Counted from the stretch's first letter, positions 1-8,912 are shown. The stretch is DNA of 11,968 nucleotides from Ichthyophonus hoferi (GCA_002751075.1 NAOQ01000211.1:11812-23779); one strand, 5' to 3'. The notes: generated by a model not told the origin, from the sequence alone. Numbers and translations: made by a program.

Positions 1-194
1 TTTTTTTTGGCATATATGTACTCCGTGTATGCAAAGGGACAGTCATGTTTTGCTGTTTTTGTTCTTTTATTGATAGTGTATTATATACTGTCGCGCAAGA
101 TATTGATTAATATATTCAACCTGGTAATTTGATTTGTCAATACATAATATACATACACTTAAACCAATGCGACAGCTAGGAAATACATAGTATT

Positions 195-485
195 GGATTG
201 GCTGGATTAGCTCATCAAGATTCTGATAAGTTAAAATGTAAACCACAATAGCTGATAAGGCCCGACACCGGATCTATGCGGCAACCTTGCATGCCTGTGT
301 ACATGTACACTCACACAAAAACTTTTCATTCACTTAATATTTGTTAAACAAGATCATAATATATATATATATTCCTATTATACAACACTCAGTATGGAGA
401 CCCTGAAGCCTGTGGATAAGTCGCTAGAACTACCATAGATTATCATACAGTGCCATTACTATATATAGCATTATGCAATTAATGA
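195..485 (+). repeat. Dispersed degraded repeat, copy 1 (partner near 7580-7875, opposite strand)
   Basis: The clearest part is about 311-437, aligned to minus-strand 7740-7625. The outer parts are weaker. Compared with the partner it lacks roughly 35 bases around 310. The two copies sit more than 7 kb apart in opposite orientation, so this is an interspersed family rather than a local tandem copy. Boundaries are approximate. Confidence 0.6.
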
Positions 486-727
486 CGTCATATTCGTTAT
501 CACAAATGGCATAAATAATATAACGTTCCATACTATTCCATACCCTATGGTGTTAGTAATATAGGTACTCATATATGGCCCATCTTGTAGCTGGTCGTTT
601 CCAATATACACCTTCAAGGCAGTATTTGGTTAATTACCCAAGGATTTATACCTAATCACAATCATCTTTCCTTAATTACTAAATCAGTTTGCATATAACG
701 TCATTTGCATTTTGCATATAAATAAAG

Positions 728-870
728 TCAATAAGAAGCTAAGTTACTATGTACATAAAAACTATTATCGCTATCTAATGACAGTAAGCAATGTTCAGGC
801 TTCTGAGTAGTAGTGTGATTTGAACACTGATTATCGTTTAAGAGAGCCAGTGGTAAATTAGACATAACAA
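728..870 (-). repeat. Inverted coding-like repeat, left copy
   Basis: On the minus strand 870-737 matches plus-strand 2361-2491 at roughly 83% by hand count, with two small gaps. A 45-codon frame runs from ATG at 865 to TGA at 728 (starts MSNLPLALLN, contains LDSDNSF). Similarity ends sharply near 737. The fragment looks like a piece of a once-coding sequence. Family unknown. Confidence 0.7.
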
Positions 871-2360
871 GAACTATGTGCGTATTATATATATATTAAA
901 TAAAGAGGTTTGTTAAAAATTTGAGAAAATGCAATGTATTTTTTATACTAGGTTATCTATATGTCTTTATTGGCATGTTTTATATATATAGTCATCAAGG
1001 TTTCACAATCTTCATTTATTGAAGGCACCAGTGCACTAGACTTAATACTTCGGTCCAAATAGAAATGGTCAAATTGATTCTTATTGGATGAAACTTATTA
1101 TGGAGCCCAATTAGGTCTACTCTGAATATTGATCTTGATTTCCCAATTCATCTAAGACAGTTTATCCATATTTGGACGGCTTTTTAGTTGGCTTCTATAT
1201 ATGACAGGCTGTTTACCTTTCTGATCATATGCATTTTCCAATCATTTTGATTCAATGAGAACTTCATTAAAATAGCTAATATGGACCAATCATCTCAAGA
1301 TCATGTAGTTAACCAGCTGGGCAGTGCCACGTGCTCTTTAAATTGAGAGTCTTAAATTAATCTTGCATTTTCTAAACTGTTAGACAGAGCCAAAACAAGA
1401 AAAGAGGCTGGTAGCCCAGTAATGTTGCCTTGCTGTATTTTGTTGTAATACATAGCTAGTAAGGTGTCGTTTAAGTAAGATTTTTAGTTTTATTTTCGTG
1501 CCACACTATGGGTATTAGGATTAGTGGTACACCACACTAAATTCGGCTGGCTTATAACATCTATTGTAAGGTATGACATAATGATATGAACTTGGTTAAT
1601 TGACATATTAAGTTGTAAAGTTTAATGCAAAAGTTTTTGAAAATAAAGGATGTTTTCAGTGATTTTTAAATAAGATCAGTTTTGCAGTCATGGAGATGTT
1701 TCCACATAAAGTAATTACACTAAGTGACGGGGAGTTGTAACACAATAACCACTGCCAGTTATGCAAATCGGTATTAACCTTTTTGTCACATTGTTATACT
1801 TTCTATGAAGAGACATAGCCTAACTCTAAAGAGAAATGGCAAAATACTCAAAATAAAGAGCCCATTATAAGTCTTTTATTTACAAAACATTTTGGCCCAG
1901 TTTTGAGCTTCTTATCAGCCTTAAGTAGTTCTCTCTTAATACTGAAACCCTTTCAGTATTACTAGTACTAACCACAAAAACGGCAATCGAAGATGCGGTA
2001 ATTTACCTCAAAATCCAATCAGAGTTTTGTATACCTTAATCATAATTCCCAAGCCTCTCTTCGATTAATTCAAAAGACTTGCTAAGTCCCGATTCTAAAT
2101 TCATCTAAGTCTTAACTACCAATAAAAATTAGAGATTAATTACGGATTGTTGCAAGATCGCAAACTACACAATGAATAAGTAAGTTCCGATCGAAGCCCA
2201 GATAATAAGATTAATTATTGTGGCTGAAAATTTGTTAATATACATGCAATCAATAATAAACCCCCGGTTATTTCGCTCATACATTGACGATACTTATGGC
2301 AAATACGAAGTTCTCGTAAACATGCATAAAAACACTTTGCACTTAATTATATACATATTA
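871..2360. other. Non-coding AT-rich stretch between the inverted repeat copies
   Basis: I see no gene. It holds the hairpin at 1937-1961 and a short piece near 1738-1765 resembling 2700-2730. No stop-free frame of note and no matching inner arms of the flanking repeats were found. Confidence 0.5.
1937..1961. repeat. Perfect hairpin, 11-base stem with CCC loop
   Basis: TAATACTGAAA, CCC, TTTCAGTATTA: a perfect inverted repeat with a 3-base loop. It is isolated, with no T-run or gene beside it, and lies between the two members of the 737-870/2361-2491 pair. Confidence 0.75.
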
Positions 2361-2491
2361 TTGTGATGTCTAATTTACCACTAGCTCATCTTAAACGATA
2401 ACCAGGATCCAAATCACCTATTCAGAAGCCTGAGAATTGCTGATTAACATTAGACAGTGATTATAGCTTTTGTATATATAGTAATGTAGCT
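2361..2491 (+). repeat. Inverted coding-like repeat, right copy
   Basis: Partner of 728-870, in opposite orientation and 1.5 kb away. Past the shared part, one frame stays open from 2444 to 2758 (105 codons, no start), including LDSDYSF, which matches LDSDNSF of the other copy. This suggests decay of a once-coding sequence that is larger than the shared segment. Confidence 0.7.
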
Positions 2492-2758
2492 CCACTTAAT
2501 GATCAATTACATTGGGTAATCTCTACACTTGCACCAAAGCGCATCAAAACATCTATTCCTTTTACATTAGGACAAAGATATAATCATTGCAATCAGTTAC
2601 CTAGAGAATTGGTATATGGGCTTTCAGTAAATCCTCTAACACAACAACCAAGTCTTAAAGACATATCTAATCAAGCAGCTATTACTTATACTGGTCAAAC
2701 AACAATAACCACCACCAGTTATACAATTGGAGACCCCGACAGCTGTGTATCAGTCAAT
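2444..2758 (+). pseudogene. Degraded coding-like remnant of unknown family
   Basis: A 105-codon stretch open without a start codon in a genome this AT-rich is unlikely by chance, and it overlaps a repeat whose other copy keeps the same frame. Residues such as WVISTLAPKR, FTLGQRYNHC and SYTIGDPDSC suggest a soluble or extracellular protein, but I recognise no domain. A 22-base part near 2700-2730 resembles 1740-1765. It may be a gene remnant or part of a mobile element. Confidence 0.35.
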
Positions 2759-2914
2759 TGAACTTACACAGATTCTGATACTGATTACTTTAGGCTTAAC
2801 AATAAGGAAACAATGATCATTCTATGACTAACTATCTAAGTCTCTCGTACCTAACTAGCTAAGACTTAAGACACTTTATACAATTTCTAACCATACCGGT
2901 CGGGAAATACATAG

Positions 2915-3121
2915 ATGAAAAATGAGTGGAAAAAACTATTAAGTATTTATGTCATAAGACACAGTCGATTCAATAAAGACCTACGTAGTCAGTTTGCAAA
3001 TAGTATGGATCCTGACCTACCTAGGTTGTGCTCCAGTGTCTCTGACACAATTTTAGTGAATACATCGGATCTTTCATTTAGCGACAATTACATCTATTTA
3101 ACCTATTCAAGAAGGGAATAG
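2915..3121 (+). CDS. Small unidentified open frame
   Basis: 68 codons beginning MKNEWKKLLSIYVIRHSRF, ending just before an AT-rich stretch with AATAAA-like words. No signal peptide, domain or neighbour supports it. It lies on the same strand and about 150 bases beyond the coding-like remnant ending at 2758, so it may be further debris of that sequence. Chance is also possible. Confidence 0.15.
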   Translation: MKNEWKKLLSIYVIRHSRFNKDLRSQFANSMDPDLPRLCSSVSDTILVNTSDLSFSDNYIYLTYSRRE

Positions 3122-4183
3122 CAATGAATAAACAAATAAATATCCGGTTTGTGATTACTATAAGAGCTTTGCAAAATGTTTTACGCAAGTCTGTTAAAAT
3201 GTATTATTTGTTGCTTTATTGTAGTCTATAGCATCTTCATATGTCAAAACCACAATAATTGAGAAAAAAAAAACCCCTGAAAACAACAACGATATATATG
3301 AATGACTATTATATATTATATTGGGTATCATGAATATATTTGGAGGTGGTGTGAAAGTGTATTTGTAATGAAGCAATTACATCTATATTTGGTTTTATGG
3401 CAAAGTAATTAAAATTGGTTCATTTGTCCAATTGATGCTCGTGTATATTATAACTATACCACATGTATATTGTTGTAAGCGATTATATTCATACATCTAG
3501 GCATGTACGTAGTTATACTAGGGCTATTGTCAACACAACTGATCACAACGTTGATTTGTGTTTTAATATTACAGTATACATTAGTAACTGCATCCATGTA
3601 TTAGATATAAGCAAAACCCTAGATAAATGGCTGGTTATGATAATAATTCTATTATTTATGCGTATTCTGTAGGAGGTTTTCACAAATAAAAAATAAAAAT
3701 ACCATGGATAGGAGTACTTAGAAATAGCTACTGGTTTAGCACCAGGAGAAAAACTATACAATTAAAATGACGATTACATGCAATTACAATGTGTTGACTT
3801 GCCATCTAAGGAATAGTCTCGATCATTGAATACTTCTCAATATATACTACACAGATAAAAACATATCTGTCTACTGGCTTAAGTGTAAACACCAGTTACT
3901 GCATATTTATGTATATATATATTGGAATATACGTGAAATGAAATACGCAAAAAACAAGCCAGTCTCAGCCTCCAGGTGGGAAATGGTTGCCTAAGATGTG
4001 CCAATGAAAATAGTTTGAGCGCCACCAGAGGTCAGATAACATGTTAATTGTTATTTATAGAATAGATCAATGGGCAGGCCATGTCTGGTGGATTTAATAT
4101 GGCCTATATTGCTTATATTGATTGTATAATTCATTCATATATGTATGACACGTACATATACTGTAGCACATATATATGATTTG
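3122..4183. other. Intergenic AT-rich stretch downstream of GILT
   Basis: Two short overlapping open frames on opposite strands (around 3463-3761) have no coding character that I can see. A poly(A) candidate for GILT lies at 4093-4098. Nothing else is supported. Confidence 0.5.
4093..4098 (-). terminator. Candidate poly(A) signal for GILT (ATTAAA)
   Basis: ATTAAA on the minus strand lies about 86 bases past the GILT stop. It would give a short 3' UTR. The alternative is the AATAAA at 4197-4202 inside the last codons, which would leave almost no 3' UTR. Sequence match only. Confidence 0.35.
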
Positions 4184-4309
4184 TTAAAAGAATGGGTTTA
4201 TTAGGAAGTCAAGCATTGTCACCGATGAGGGTGTACACGCGGCCGGTTTCTCTAGTACTCCTCTGTAGTGAGTGCAGATATAATTAACGAGATCAGATAG
4301 GACTGCCGT
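4184..4309 (-). CDS. GILT exon 5 (C-terminus and stop)
   Basis: The exon encodes residues 193-233, after a CCCCTTGCAG acceptor. It begins TAVLSDLVNYIC and ends INPFF then TAA. The VNYIC...ACTPSS stretch matches the last cysteine region of GILT (VCQLYQG...VCPSS in human). An AATAAA hexamer lies inside the last codons (minus strand, 4197-4202). Confidence 0.92.
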   Translation of the reverse strand, partial: TAVLSDLVNYICTHYRGVLEKPAACTPSSVTMLDFLINPFF

Positions 4310-6564
4310 CTGCAAGGGGTTATACATAGTTATATATATGTATATATATGTACTCTGCCATAGACAGTATTTACAAGTTATTATATGATTCATATATATG
4401 ATACAGGAGGACAAAAGGAGCAGCCGACAAAAGGGTATATATTGAATGGAATCGGATAATCAGGTAATGTACGAGGTGAGGGTTGGGTGAGAGAACAGAG
4501 TAAAACACACAGATCATACACACATACTTGAGTCGCTTCTGACGAATCCCTATCAATTACAATCCATGGCACCCATTGGTGGGGGGGATTCAAATCATTA
4601 GTACGCACGGCATTGGCATACTGTATCTTTTGACCCTGCAAAATTTAAGTTTAATAGCCAGATACCATTTAGCAGTAAAATTTAATATACTGCGTCCTGA
4701 CAGCCTAAAAAAAAAATTAGCATGATCGCGTGTTTTAGTTTACGTGATAGATAAATAGTATTAATCGAGAGTTAGAAGTAATGATTAGTAATTAATTATC
4801 ACATGGTCCTATCAAACTAAATGTGATCAGTGACCCGAAATATAGATTCAGTAATCTAACTGGGTAATGGGCTATGAATCGCAACTATGGTTTTGATGGA
4901 GAATTTCGGCTATATAAAAACACATAATGTTATATTTGCTTAAAAAAGATAAGAGTCTAGGTCAATCATAGGTAATAAAAGAAAAGAAAAGACAGAATAC
5001 AATTGAACGAGGAAATATGTAAGATACAAAAAGGAAGAGTATAATTGCATACCATCTTACTATTCGAGCAGCGTGCAATAGACTCGTGTTTTATGTTCAT
5101 TTCCTTGGCACATATCTTCACCGCCGCAGCTGGCGAGACGGGATTGGTTTGTTCTAGACATACTATATAAGGAAGCCATGTTTCCCAATTTTCCAGAATC
5201 GCTATGGCACATCCCTGAAAGACCATTGGATAGTTGGTAAACCTCATGTAGTGCTCAGGGTTGGATGGGCTTAGATTAAGATATGTAAATTATGAGGTAA
5301 TGTAAGATGAGAATGTGATTGAAGGAAATATAAATAGAGTGATGTAATTGAAGGAAATATAAACGTATGTATCTACTGGTTGTTGCTTCCAACGACAAGA
5401 AAGAGGCTGAAAGCATGTAACTGAGAAAAGGGAAAGAGAGGGAGAGAGATGCTATTTGCCTATGGATGATAATATAGTGGGATGATAAAAAGACGATATA
5501 TTCTATCTATAAATCAAACAATATGGAGAAATGAACGCCCACACCCACCCTCACCAAATAAATGCAAAGATAGACAGAGAATGTAAATTGACGTGCCATC
5601 ATAATGTTTCCTAAGCACTCCTCAGTTCCGTGCTGACACGTCCATGCGTATTGGTCAGTGCTCCCATTATAGACCACTCGTGCATTGCCATAGGGAATGA
5701 CGTCTACGGTGAACAAAGAAGCAAGCCCTGGGGTGGTGGCTGCCTTGATTAGTTGGTTGTTCATAAACTGAATGTGGGTGTGATTGTGACTGTAAGTAGT
5801 ATGTTTTACAGGGGTGTACTTATAAGTGATTAACTGAATAGTAATTAATGTGGGCTATTGCGCCATAGCATACACTGATTTAGGGCTAGTGCCTAGTAAT
5901 GCAATGAAACAGGAAGACTAGTTCACAGTTTGCAGTTTAGAACTGTTAAAAGGGGGGTTGGGTGGTTGTAGAGATATTAGGAGGATTTGGTGGTGGAGAT
6001 GTCAAAGCATGAACATAAAAATAGAACTGAACATATAATATATCTATATATATATATATATTTCGTTGTAATTATATGCAAGGATATGGTATGTGTATAT
6101 GTGGAGAAATGGGTAGTTAGCGTGTATATACTCTTGTAATATCTGTGTATGTGCATGTACGTGTTTGTAAGTAGTGGATATACAGTGTTCCAGAGAATGC
6201 AGAATATTAGAATACATAGTTAGCCTGATTCAGTCCTATACAGGTATATATAAGATAGAATAGATAAAATAGACATAGAAATAGCAATAATGATAAACAC
6301 AAGCCAGCAAGAAAGTGACAATGATAATGACAATGTAAAGCAACCTAAACATAAGCATATAGGATGAAGAGAAGGAAAGAAAGGAAAATAGAGGAAGAAA
6401 GATAAAGAAACAGATGTGTGTGCTCTTACATTAGAACAGAAAGGGCACTTGGATTCCATATAAAGTTCAATTTTAATTTTTTCATTTTGAGCAGGAACCA
6501 GTGATGACCCAATGATACCATATAGTAGGAAATACACTGTTATTAATAAAAAAAGTAGATGCAT
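4184..6564 (-). CDS. Gamma-interferon-inducible lysosomal thiol reductase (GILT) family gene, complete, five coding exons
   Basis: GILT proteins are secreted into the endosome/lysosome, where a CXXC site reduces protein disulfides at acid pH. The coding exons on the minus strand are 6564-6430, 5767-5597, 5214-5053, 4635-4528 and 4309-4184, giving 702 coding bases and 233 residues with no frame conflict. The N-terminus has a hydrophobic signal peptide (about residues 1-20). The active site CPFC is at 40-43, PYGNA at 70-74, a possible N-glycosylation site NGS at N79, and the family signature CQHGX2ECX2NX4C at 89-104. Further conserved parts are ANA-RT, PPH (173-175), VPW (178-180) and C-terminal cysteines C204 and C217. 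Order and spacing follow human GILT closely, but the long vertebrate propeptide is absent. All four introns are phase 0. Intron 2 appears to use a GC donor. The start is the first ATG ahead of the signal peptide. The family call is firm; expression and exact splice sites are inferred. Confidence 0.93.
4528..4635 (-). CDS. GILT exon 4 (ANA-RT / PPH / VPW block)
   Basis: The exon encodes residues 157-192, after a TTTTGCAG acceptor. It carries GQKIQYANAVRTNDLNPPH and WVPWIVIDRD, which match the well-conserved ANAxRT...PPHxxVPW block of GILT. The donor is GTATGT after CAA, phase 0. Intron 4 is 4310-4527. Confidence 0.93.
5053..5214 (-). CDS. GILT exon 3 (middle cysteine-rich part)
   Basis: The exon encodes residues 103-156, after a TTTCAG acceptor. 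It starts GCAIAILENW, whose C104 completes the family signature, and has further family cysteines at 121 (YIVCLEQ), 137 (VKIC) and 151 (ARCS). It ends SKM before a GTATGC donor, phase 0. Intron 3 is 4636-5052. Confidence 0.92.
5318..5363 (+). repeat. Short tandem duplication in GILT intron 2
   Basis: ATTGAAGGAAATATAAA occurs twice, at 5318-5334 and 5347-5363, 29 bases apart, with similar sequence between (GTGAT). It is an intronic local duplication with no evident function. Confidence 0.8.
5597..5767 (-). CDS. GILT exon 2 (thioredoxin-like core, first part of the CQHG signature)
   Basis: The exon encodes residues 46-102, after a TTCAG acceptor. It contains the helix following the active site, VDVIPYGNA, the NGS sequon and CQHGTEECLGNIMM. 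The upstream edge is clear. At the downstream edge no GT gives a reading frame that joins exon 3, whereas cutting before GCACGT preserves the frame and the exact NX4C spacing, so a GC donor is inferred. Intron 2 is 5215-5596. Confidence 0.9.
6045..6061 (+). repeat. TA microsatellite in GILT intron 1
   Basis: An uninterrupted TA dinucleotide run. Confidence 0.9.
6430..6564 (-). CDS. GILT exon 1 (signal peptide and CXXC active site)
   Basis: The exon encodes residues 1-45. A hydrophobic stretch (LLFLLITVYFLLYGIIG) acts as a signal peptide. It is followed by KIKIELYMESKCPFCSN, the usual beta strand leading into the thioredoxin-like CXXC site. It ends in AAT before a GTAAGA donor (phase 0). The next intron is 5768-6429 (662 bases), with a TA run at 6045-6061 and, on the minus strand, pyrimidine-rich sequence at 6360-6410. 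Confidence 0.92.
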
Positions 6565-6690
6565 TTTGATAATGAATTCTGATTATGAGACAGGACAGGA
6601 GTAGAGAAAAAAAAAGAGGGGATAGGCAGGGTGGCGTGGGTTAGAGATGGGGTGAATACTATATCACGTTTTTGCTTTCGTTCTTATTGT

Positions 6691-6705
6691 GCGTAAATAT
6701 ACACA
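6691..6705 (-). promoter_or_regulatory. Candidate TATA element upstream of GILT
   Basis: On the minus strand the stretch reads TGTATATTTACGC, a TATATTTA-type box about 130 bases before the GILT start codon. If used, transcription would begin near 6665 and the 5' UTR would be about 100 bases. An IRF-like GAAAGCAAAA (6668-6683 region) sits just downstream. AT richness makes chance matches likely. Confidence 0.3.
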
Positions 6706-7472
6706 GGTCTGTCCTCTGTCTATTAATTTATAAGACAATTCATAGTTATGAATCTCTGTATGCAAACCTACCGGGACGCAATTTTATAGTACTTGAATAA
6801 TGCTAATATATCATAAACAAAACAAAAATTCAACGGACACAAGGACATTGGCAGAAGTGGGATGAGAAATAAAAATGCCCGAAGAATGAGAGAGAAAGAA
6901 AGAGAGAGCGCGCTTCACTATCTTTGCCAAACACGACAAAGTGTTATTAGAGTAAAGAAAGTAAAGCAAAAGCTATTGGTCGAAGAAAACAATGACTTAT
7001 AAAAGATAAATTGAAAGGAGACGGGACTAGAAATTCCCGGGAACCTCCAGGGAGCTGAGACCACAAAAAATAAAACAAACCTTAGAGAAATCAACGACAA
7101 TAAAACTAAATCTTATTAATTACCTAAAATAAAAGAAACAATTACAAGTAAATGGTTTAGAGTTGCCTCTGTTCCTTTACATTACTCATATTGCCCTACA
7201 AGTAATATAACGCTTATATATATAGGGTCAAAAGGAGGCCTGGCTACAAAAAAACAGCAGACCGTTCGTAGGCTACACTACTGAGCAGGGAGAGTAAGAA
7301 AACTTTCTACCTCACCAACTAGGTTTAGTACCAACCTTACAGCATAATAAATGCTATCCTCAGAAGTAAATCGTCATCAACTTTGCATCCTTCTCAAGAT
7401 ATGATAAATAAATACAAAACTACCTCTTCAAAATTCCTTTCAACAATACAGACCAATGTTAATAATATTAGA

Positions 7473-7498
7473 ATATATTATTTAATAAAATAATATAT
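7473..7498. repeat. AT-only hairpin, 11-base stem
   Basis: ATATATTATTT, loop AATA, AAATAATATAT. A perfect stem made only of A and T, in a very AT-rich stretch, so chance is likely. Confidence 0.6.
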
Positions 7499-7579
7499 CT
7501 ATTGGTGGACTGATGTTAAAAAGTCATATATCTAATTTGTAAGCCAATACAATATATTATTACTACGAGCAGGGTAAAT

Positions 7580-7875
7580 ATTTGATTGCAATGCTTGGAA
7601 TGGTGATGGTTCACTTATTTGCAATCTGTAGTAAGTAGTTCTAGTGGTATGTCCACAGGCTTTGGGGTCACCAATTGAGTGTTGCATAATAGGACTGTAT
7701 ATATTATGATATTATTTAACAAATCGTAAATAAATGCAAAGCTTTGTGTGTCACGAACGCATTCGCATTTTGCCCATATCGGCATTATACACATATACAG
7801 ACATGTGGGGCCTATGTCCGGGCGTTTATTAGTTGTTGTCAGTTCCCCTTTGATCTTTGCCGACCTCTGTTTATC
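7580..7875 (-). repeat. Dispersed degraded repeat, copy 2 (partner near 195-485)
   Basis: Read on the minus strand, this segment matches the plus strand at about 195-485. Shared words are GCCTGTGGA, CTAGAACTAC, CCTATTAT, CAACACTCA, ATCATAATATATA and, further up, CATG-CTGTRTAYATGT and GCCCG. I estimate about 70-75% identity by eye over the best part (7625-7740), with small gaps. A 96-codon frame (7905-7615, starting MMSTAAIGTRDK) runs through it and is otherwise unrecognised. Origin unknown; no terminal repeats or target duplications found. Confidence 0.65.
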
Positions 7876-8038
7876 GCGGGTGCCAATCGCGGCTGTGCTC
7901 ATCATTGTAAATGGGACCGATCGTAAAGATCCTTATTGGTTAATGCAATTCACAAAAGACCACTGAGGCCTACTAGAATTATCTGATCTTGTCTCAATGA
8001 TCTTATACTATCGTGCCCTTACTTGAATGGTTCTTTAG

Positions 8039-8326
8039 CTATAAGACTAGGAGATCACAGTTGGGCAGCCAGTTGTTGGCTGATGACCCAGTGAGACTTC
8101 TAAAGGATCTAGTACAAGATCTTTTGTCATGAGATAGATGGGGATAGTCATGATGCCATTCTTTGACGACTGTGTTGTTGAAGGCAAGACTCCAAGTTCC
8201 CTCAACACAAATAAGAAGTGCATGGTCTCCCGCTAGCGGTTGCAAGACTGTAGAGTCACTGGTAAAAGCCGCTGGACTTGTATTGGGCAGGATGCCGAAG
8301 CAGCGAGTTATTTGGACTGAAAACAT
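8039..8326 (-). CDS. Unidentified open frame in a GC-richer island, below a promoter-like block
   Basis: A 95-codon frame starts at ATG 8326 and ends at TAG. It begins MFSVQITRCFGILPN and shows no signal peptide or known domain. The island is clearly richer in GC than its AT-rich surroundings. I cannot settle the strand or frame. A second minus frame, 8223-8047 (58 codons, start MHFLFVLRELG, A at -3), has a start better placed for a transcript beginning near 8320. On the plus strand 7999-8129 is also open and ends in a helix-like LADDPVRLLKDLVQDLLS. It may be a first exon, a captured gene piece or a repeat. Function unknown. Confidence 0.25.
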   Translation of the reverse strand: MFSVQITRCFGILPNTSPAAFTSDSTVLQPLAGDHALLICVEGTWSLAFNNTVVKEWHHDYPHLSHDKRSCTRSFRSLTGSSANNWLPNCDLLVL

Positions 8327-8346
8327 ATGATCTGACCAGGCTTACA

Positions 8347-8442
8347 TATATATAGTCGCGAGACTACCGCCATTGGCTGGCTCAATCTTGATCGATCTTC
8401 TTGGATTGGCATTTAGAACCAATCTGAGATACCTCTAATTGG
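8347..8442 (-). promoter_or_regulatory. Ordered multi-CCAAT promoter-like block with TCTCGCGA and TATA
   Basis: Read on the minus strand from upstream: CCAAT at 8442-8438, 8409-8405 and 8376-8372, each exactly 33 bases from the next. The last lies in CCAATGGCGG, which also resembles a YY1-type ATGGCGG. Then come TCTCGCGA (8363-8356) and TATATATA (8354-8347). CCAAT boxes spaced about 31-35 bases apart are a known mark of NF-Y promoters, and TCTCGCGA is a known promoter word. Transcription would start near 8320 and run leftwards into the GC-rich island. A plus-strand CCAAT also lies at 8419-8423. Confidence 0.5.
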
Positions 8443-8912
8443 TAAATTTAGCTTGCACCAACTATTTTAGCAGACTACATATGCAATAGTAATTTCTAAC
8501 AATATTAAATGATTATAACTATATAAAGAAATACTCAAATTAATTAAATATACCTGTCCTATCAATTTCCATTATATATAGATCTATACATAGACACCCA
8601 CCAACTATAGGCGTTAAAATTTATAACAGTACTTGCTATCAAGTAACCAGTTAACCCAAGCAAGTATTTACTTATACATCATTAAACAAAGGATGAATAG
8701 GAATGACCATAACTATTATTTTCCTCATCTATTAAACTCGGACTATTATATTGGTTCTAAACGCATCGAATAAATTTAAATATATATTAAAATACTAATC
8801 ATAATTATCGCGCGCCCTGGAGATTATGACTAATTTAGAAATCTTAAAACATGCATTAAATATATATACGGAAAAACCAAAAACAACTCTACGTATAAGC
8901 AACACATTCCTA

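Larger units (their letters stand above)
6565..7579. other. Intergenic region upstream of GILT
   Basis: It includes the presumed 5' UTR and promoter of GILT, a purine-rich GA tract at about 6887-6908, a TTCCCGGGAA palindrome at 7034-7043 and the AT hairpin at 7473-7498. No gene is recognised; the Phe/Ser-rich frame on the minus strand (7100-6918) is low complexity. Confidence 0.5.

Noticed and set aside
483-490. TGACGTCA, a full CRE, also at 11031-11038
   Set aside because: The second lies inside coding exon C and the first in a degraded repeat; an eight-base word can occur by chance.
1502-1541. Two CCACACTA words around GTGGTAC, looking like a small inverted or direct repeat
   Set aside because: Only eight bases are shared and the stem is imperfect; within chance.
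3463-3761. Overlapping frames on both strands with hydrophobic ends
   Set aside because: Hydrophobicity comes from AT-rich codons; there is no start context, splice signal or neighbour to support a gene.
4371-4556. 61-codon minus-strand frame across the exon 4 to intron 4 boundary
   Set aside because: Out-of-frame shadow of GILT exon 4 and its intron.
6918-7100. 60-codon minus-strand Phe/Ser-rich frame
   Set aside because: It is the complement of a purine-rich tract; low complexity, not convincing as a secreted peptide.
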